Source of the DNA: Vallitaleaceae bacterium
GTDB lineage: Bacteria > Bacillota > Clostridia > Lachnospirales > Vallitaleaceae
Assembly: GCA_027858555.1 (NCBI GenBank)
Contig: JAQICP010000442.1
Location: 1-13,272 of the forward strand
Length of the DNA: 13,272 nucleotides
Reading direction: 5' to 3'
Below are positions 12,567 to 13,272 of the stretch, one piece after another. Each line of letters begins with the position of its first letter. Within the stretch, counting starts at the first letter, position 1. The position numbers and the translations under genes are program-made. The notes beneath the pieces are model-generated. The model searched no databases, had not been told where the DNA came from, and saw only the letters and a program-made list of their open reading frames with translations.

Positions 12567-13272
12567 TTAAATTATCCTTAAATGATATACGTAACCTTGC
12601 TGATTCATCTGCATTCAGAGAAGGTTTAAAGCTCCATCAAAAACAACTTATACAAAATATCTCAACGTTCTCTCAAAGCATTGTTGGGTATGTTTTTGAT
12701 GTAAAAACATATGAAGTCAGTATACAAATTGACTTAGTGGAAAAATCACCTACTGATTTTCACTGTGATTGTTCCTATGATCGAACCAATACAATATGTC
12801 CACATATTACTGCTCTACTTCTTGAAATACTTTATACAAAAGAAAAATTAGATTTCTCTTTTAACAATACAATTACCAATAATTTAATTGACCGATTTAC
12901 AAATGTACTGATCTATTCAGAGGAATCTCTTGATAAACAATTTATAACCCTGGTACCCGTTGTCGATATCAGTGAATCTGATAACATGTTGATTTCATTT
13001 AAGATCGGTACATCCCAGCAATATATTATCAAGGATATCTACCGATTTATCAAAGCACTTAAAAACAATGAATCACTATTTTTTGGTAAAAACTATCATT
13101 ATGATCCTGAACTTCATCAATTAGATGAACTATCTATGGCATTAATCGGGATCATAGATGAATTTCTTTCACTAGCAAAGAGTATGACTGGCTTTATCGA
13201 TGAATACTTGATACAAAGTCAACTCAAACTCCCCTACCCTTATTGGATTCGTTTAATGGACATTATTAAAGA
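12563..13272 (+). CDS. SWIM zinc-finger SNF2-family helicase, N-terminal part (3' end outside window)
   Basis: The frame starts with ATG overlapping the previous stop (ATGA, 12563-12566), suggesting translational coupling. The 236 visible codons carry a SWIM zinc finger, C68-x-C70-x8-C79-x-H81 within FHCDCSYDRTNTICPH, a nucleic-acid or protein binding module. Next comes a segment (about 125-205) with ISFKIGTSQQYIIKDIYRF and FFGKNYHYDPELHQLDE, matching my recollection of the SNF2-helicase-associated domain of Firmicute SWIM/SNF2 proteins. The Walker motifs and helicase core would lie downstream and cannot be seen. Such proteins are usually around 1,000 residues. The exact role is unknown; they are predicted DNA- or RNA-translocating ATPases. 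If the core were absent, the gene would be a SWIM-domain protein of unknown function. Confidence 0.83.
   Translation, partial: MIKLSLNDIRNLADSSAFREGLKLHQKQLIQNISTFSQSIVGYVFDVKTYEVSIQIDLVEKSPTDFHCDCSYDRTNTICPHITALLLEILYTKEKLDFSFNNTITNNLIDRFTNVLIYSEESLDKQFITLVPVVDISESDNMLISFKIGTSQQYIIKDIYRFIKALKNNESLFFGKNYHYDPELHQLDELSMALIGIIDEFLSLAKSMTGFIDEYLIQSQLKLPYPYWIRLMDIIK

Noticed and set aside
1..13272. Defence island, prophage or mobile element
   Set aside because: No integrase, transposase, restriction or toxin-antitoxin motifs, terminal repeats or tRNA target sites were found; apart from the relic the genes are ordinary chromosomal ones. The SWIM/SNF2 gene is cut by the window edge, so what follows it cannot be judged.

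Overview
The window is A+T-rich, densely coded DNA with strong GGAGG-type ribosome binding sites and short intergenic gaps. Gene content points to an anaerobic or facultative Firmicute, most likely a Clostridia member: an oxygen-sensitive class III ribonucleotide reductase, a Bacillus/Clostridium-type ThyA, a soluble GGDEF/HD-GYP protein and a SWIM/SNF2 helicase. The species cannot be named from this sequence alone.

Layout. (1) 1-357, minus: the N-terminal part of a very acidic TPR-like lipoprotein. A strong ribosome binding site upstream leads to an ATG-AAA-TAA mini-frame in the same reading frame. (2) 358-1264 has no intact gene. It holds the decayed C-terminal end of a branched-chain amino acid ABC transporter substrate-binding protein (550-775, minus), which still has a good promoter, a 12-bp tandem repeat in its leader and a ribosome binding site. 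The rest of this gap holds a terminator (1073-1100) and small inverted repeats; I see nothing in 926-1072. (3) 1265-5072, minus: an operon nrdD-thyA-folA for deoxynucleotide supply, preceded by a promoter and two NrdR-type boxes 31 bp apart. NrdD carries a fused C-terminal redoxin domain, and no nrdG lies beside it. (4) 5200-5405 has no gene; a strong hflX terminator follows (5407-5440). (5) 5464-7992, minus: a TPR-repeat lipoprotein gene and hflX, 15 bp apart. (6) 8068-8316, plus: a small two-helix membrane protein gene divergent from the TPR gene, overlapping the end of the convergent yjbQ. (7) 8303-10022, minus: rarA and yjbQ, overlapping by 17 bp. (8) 10251-13272, plus: a PAS-GAF-PAS-GGDEF-HD-GYP protein and the start of a SWIM/SNF2 helicase gene, joined by an ATGA overlap behind one promoter with a perfect palindrome over its -10 box.

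How the genes fit together. NrdD makes deoxynucleotides and ThyA makes dTMP while oxidising methylene-tetrahydrofolate to dihydrofolate, which FolA recycles. Putting the three behind NrdR boxes would tie them to dNTP/ATP sensing. RarA, HflX and the SNF2-type helicase are genome- or ribosome-maintenance functions. The last operon links turnover of the second messenger c-di-GMP to a nucleic-acid-acting ATPase, which has no obvious explanation. No phage, transposon, CRISPR array, tRNA or rRNA was seen, and I find no convincing new multi-gene system. The most notable items are the NrdR-controlled redoxin-fused nrdD operon, the transporter relic with its surviving expression signals, the mini-frame before the first lipoprotein, and the palindromic promoter of the c-di-GMP operon.
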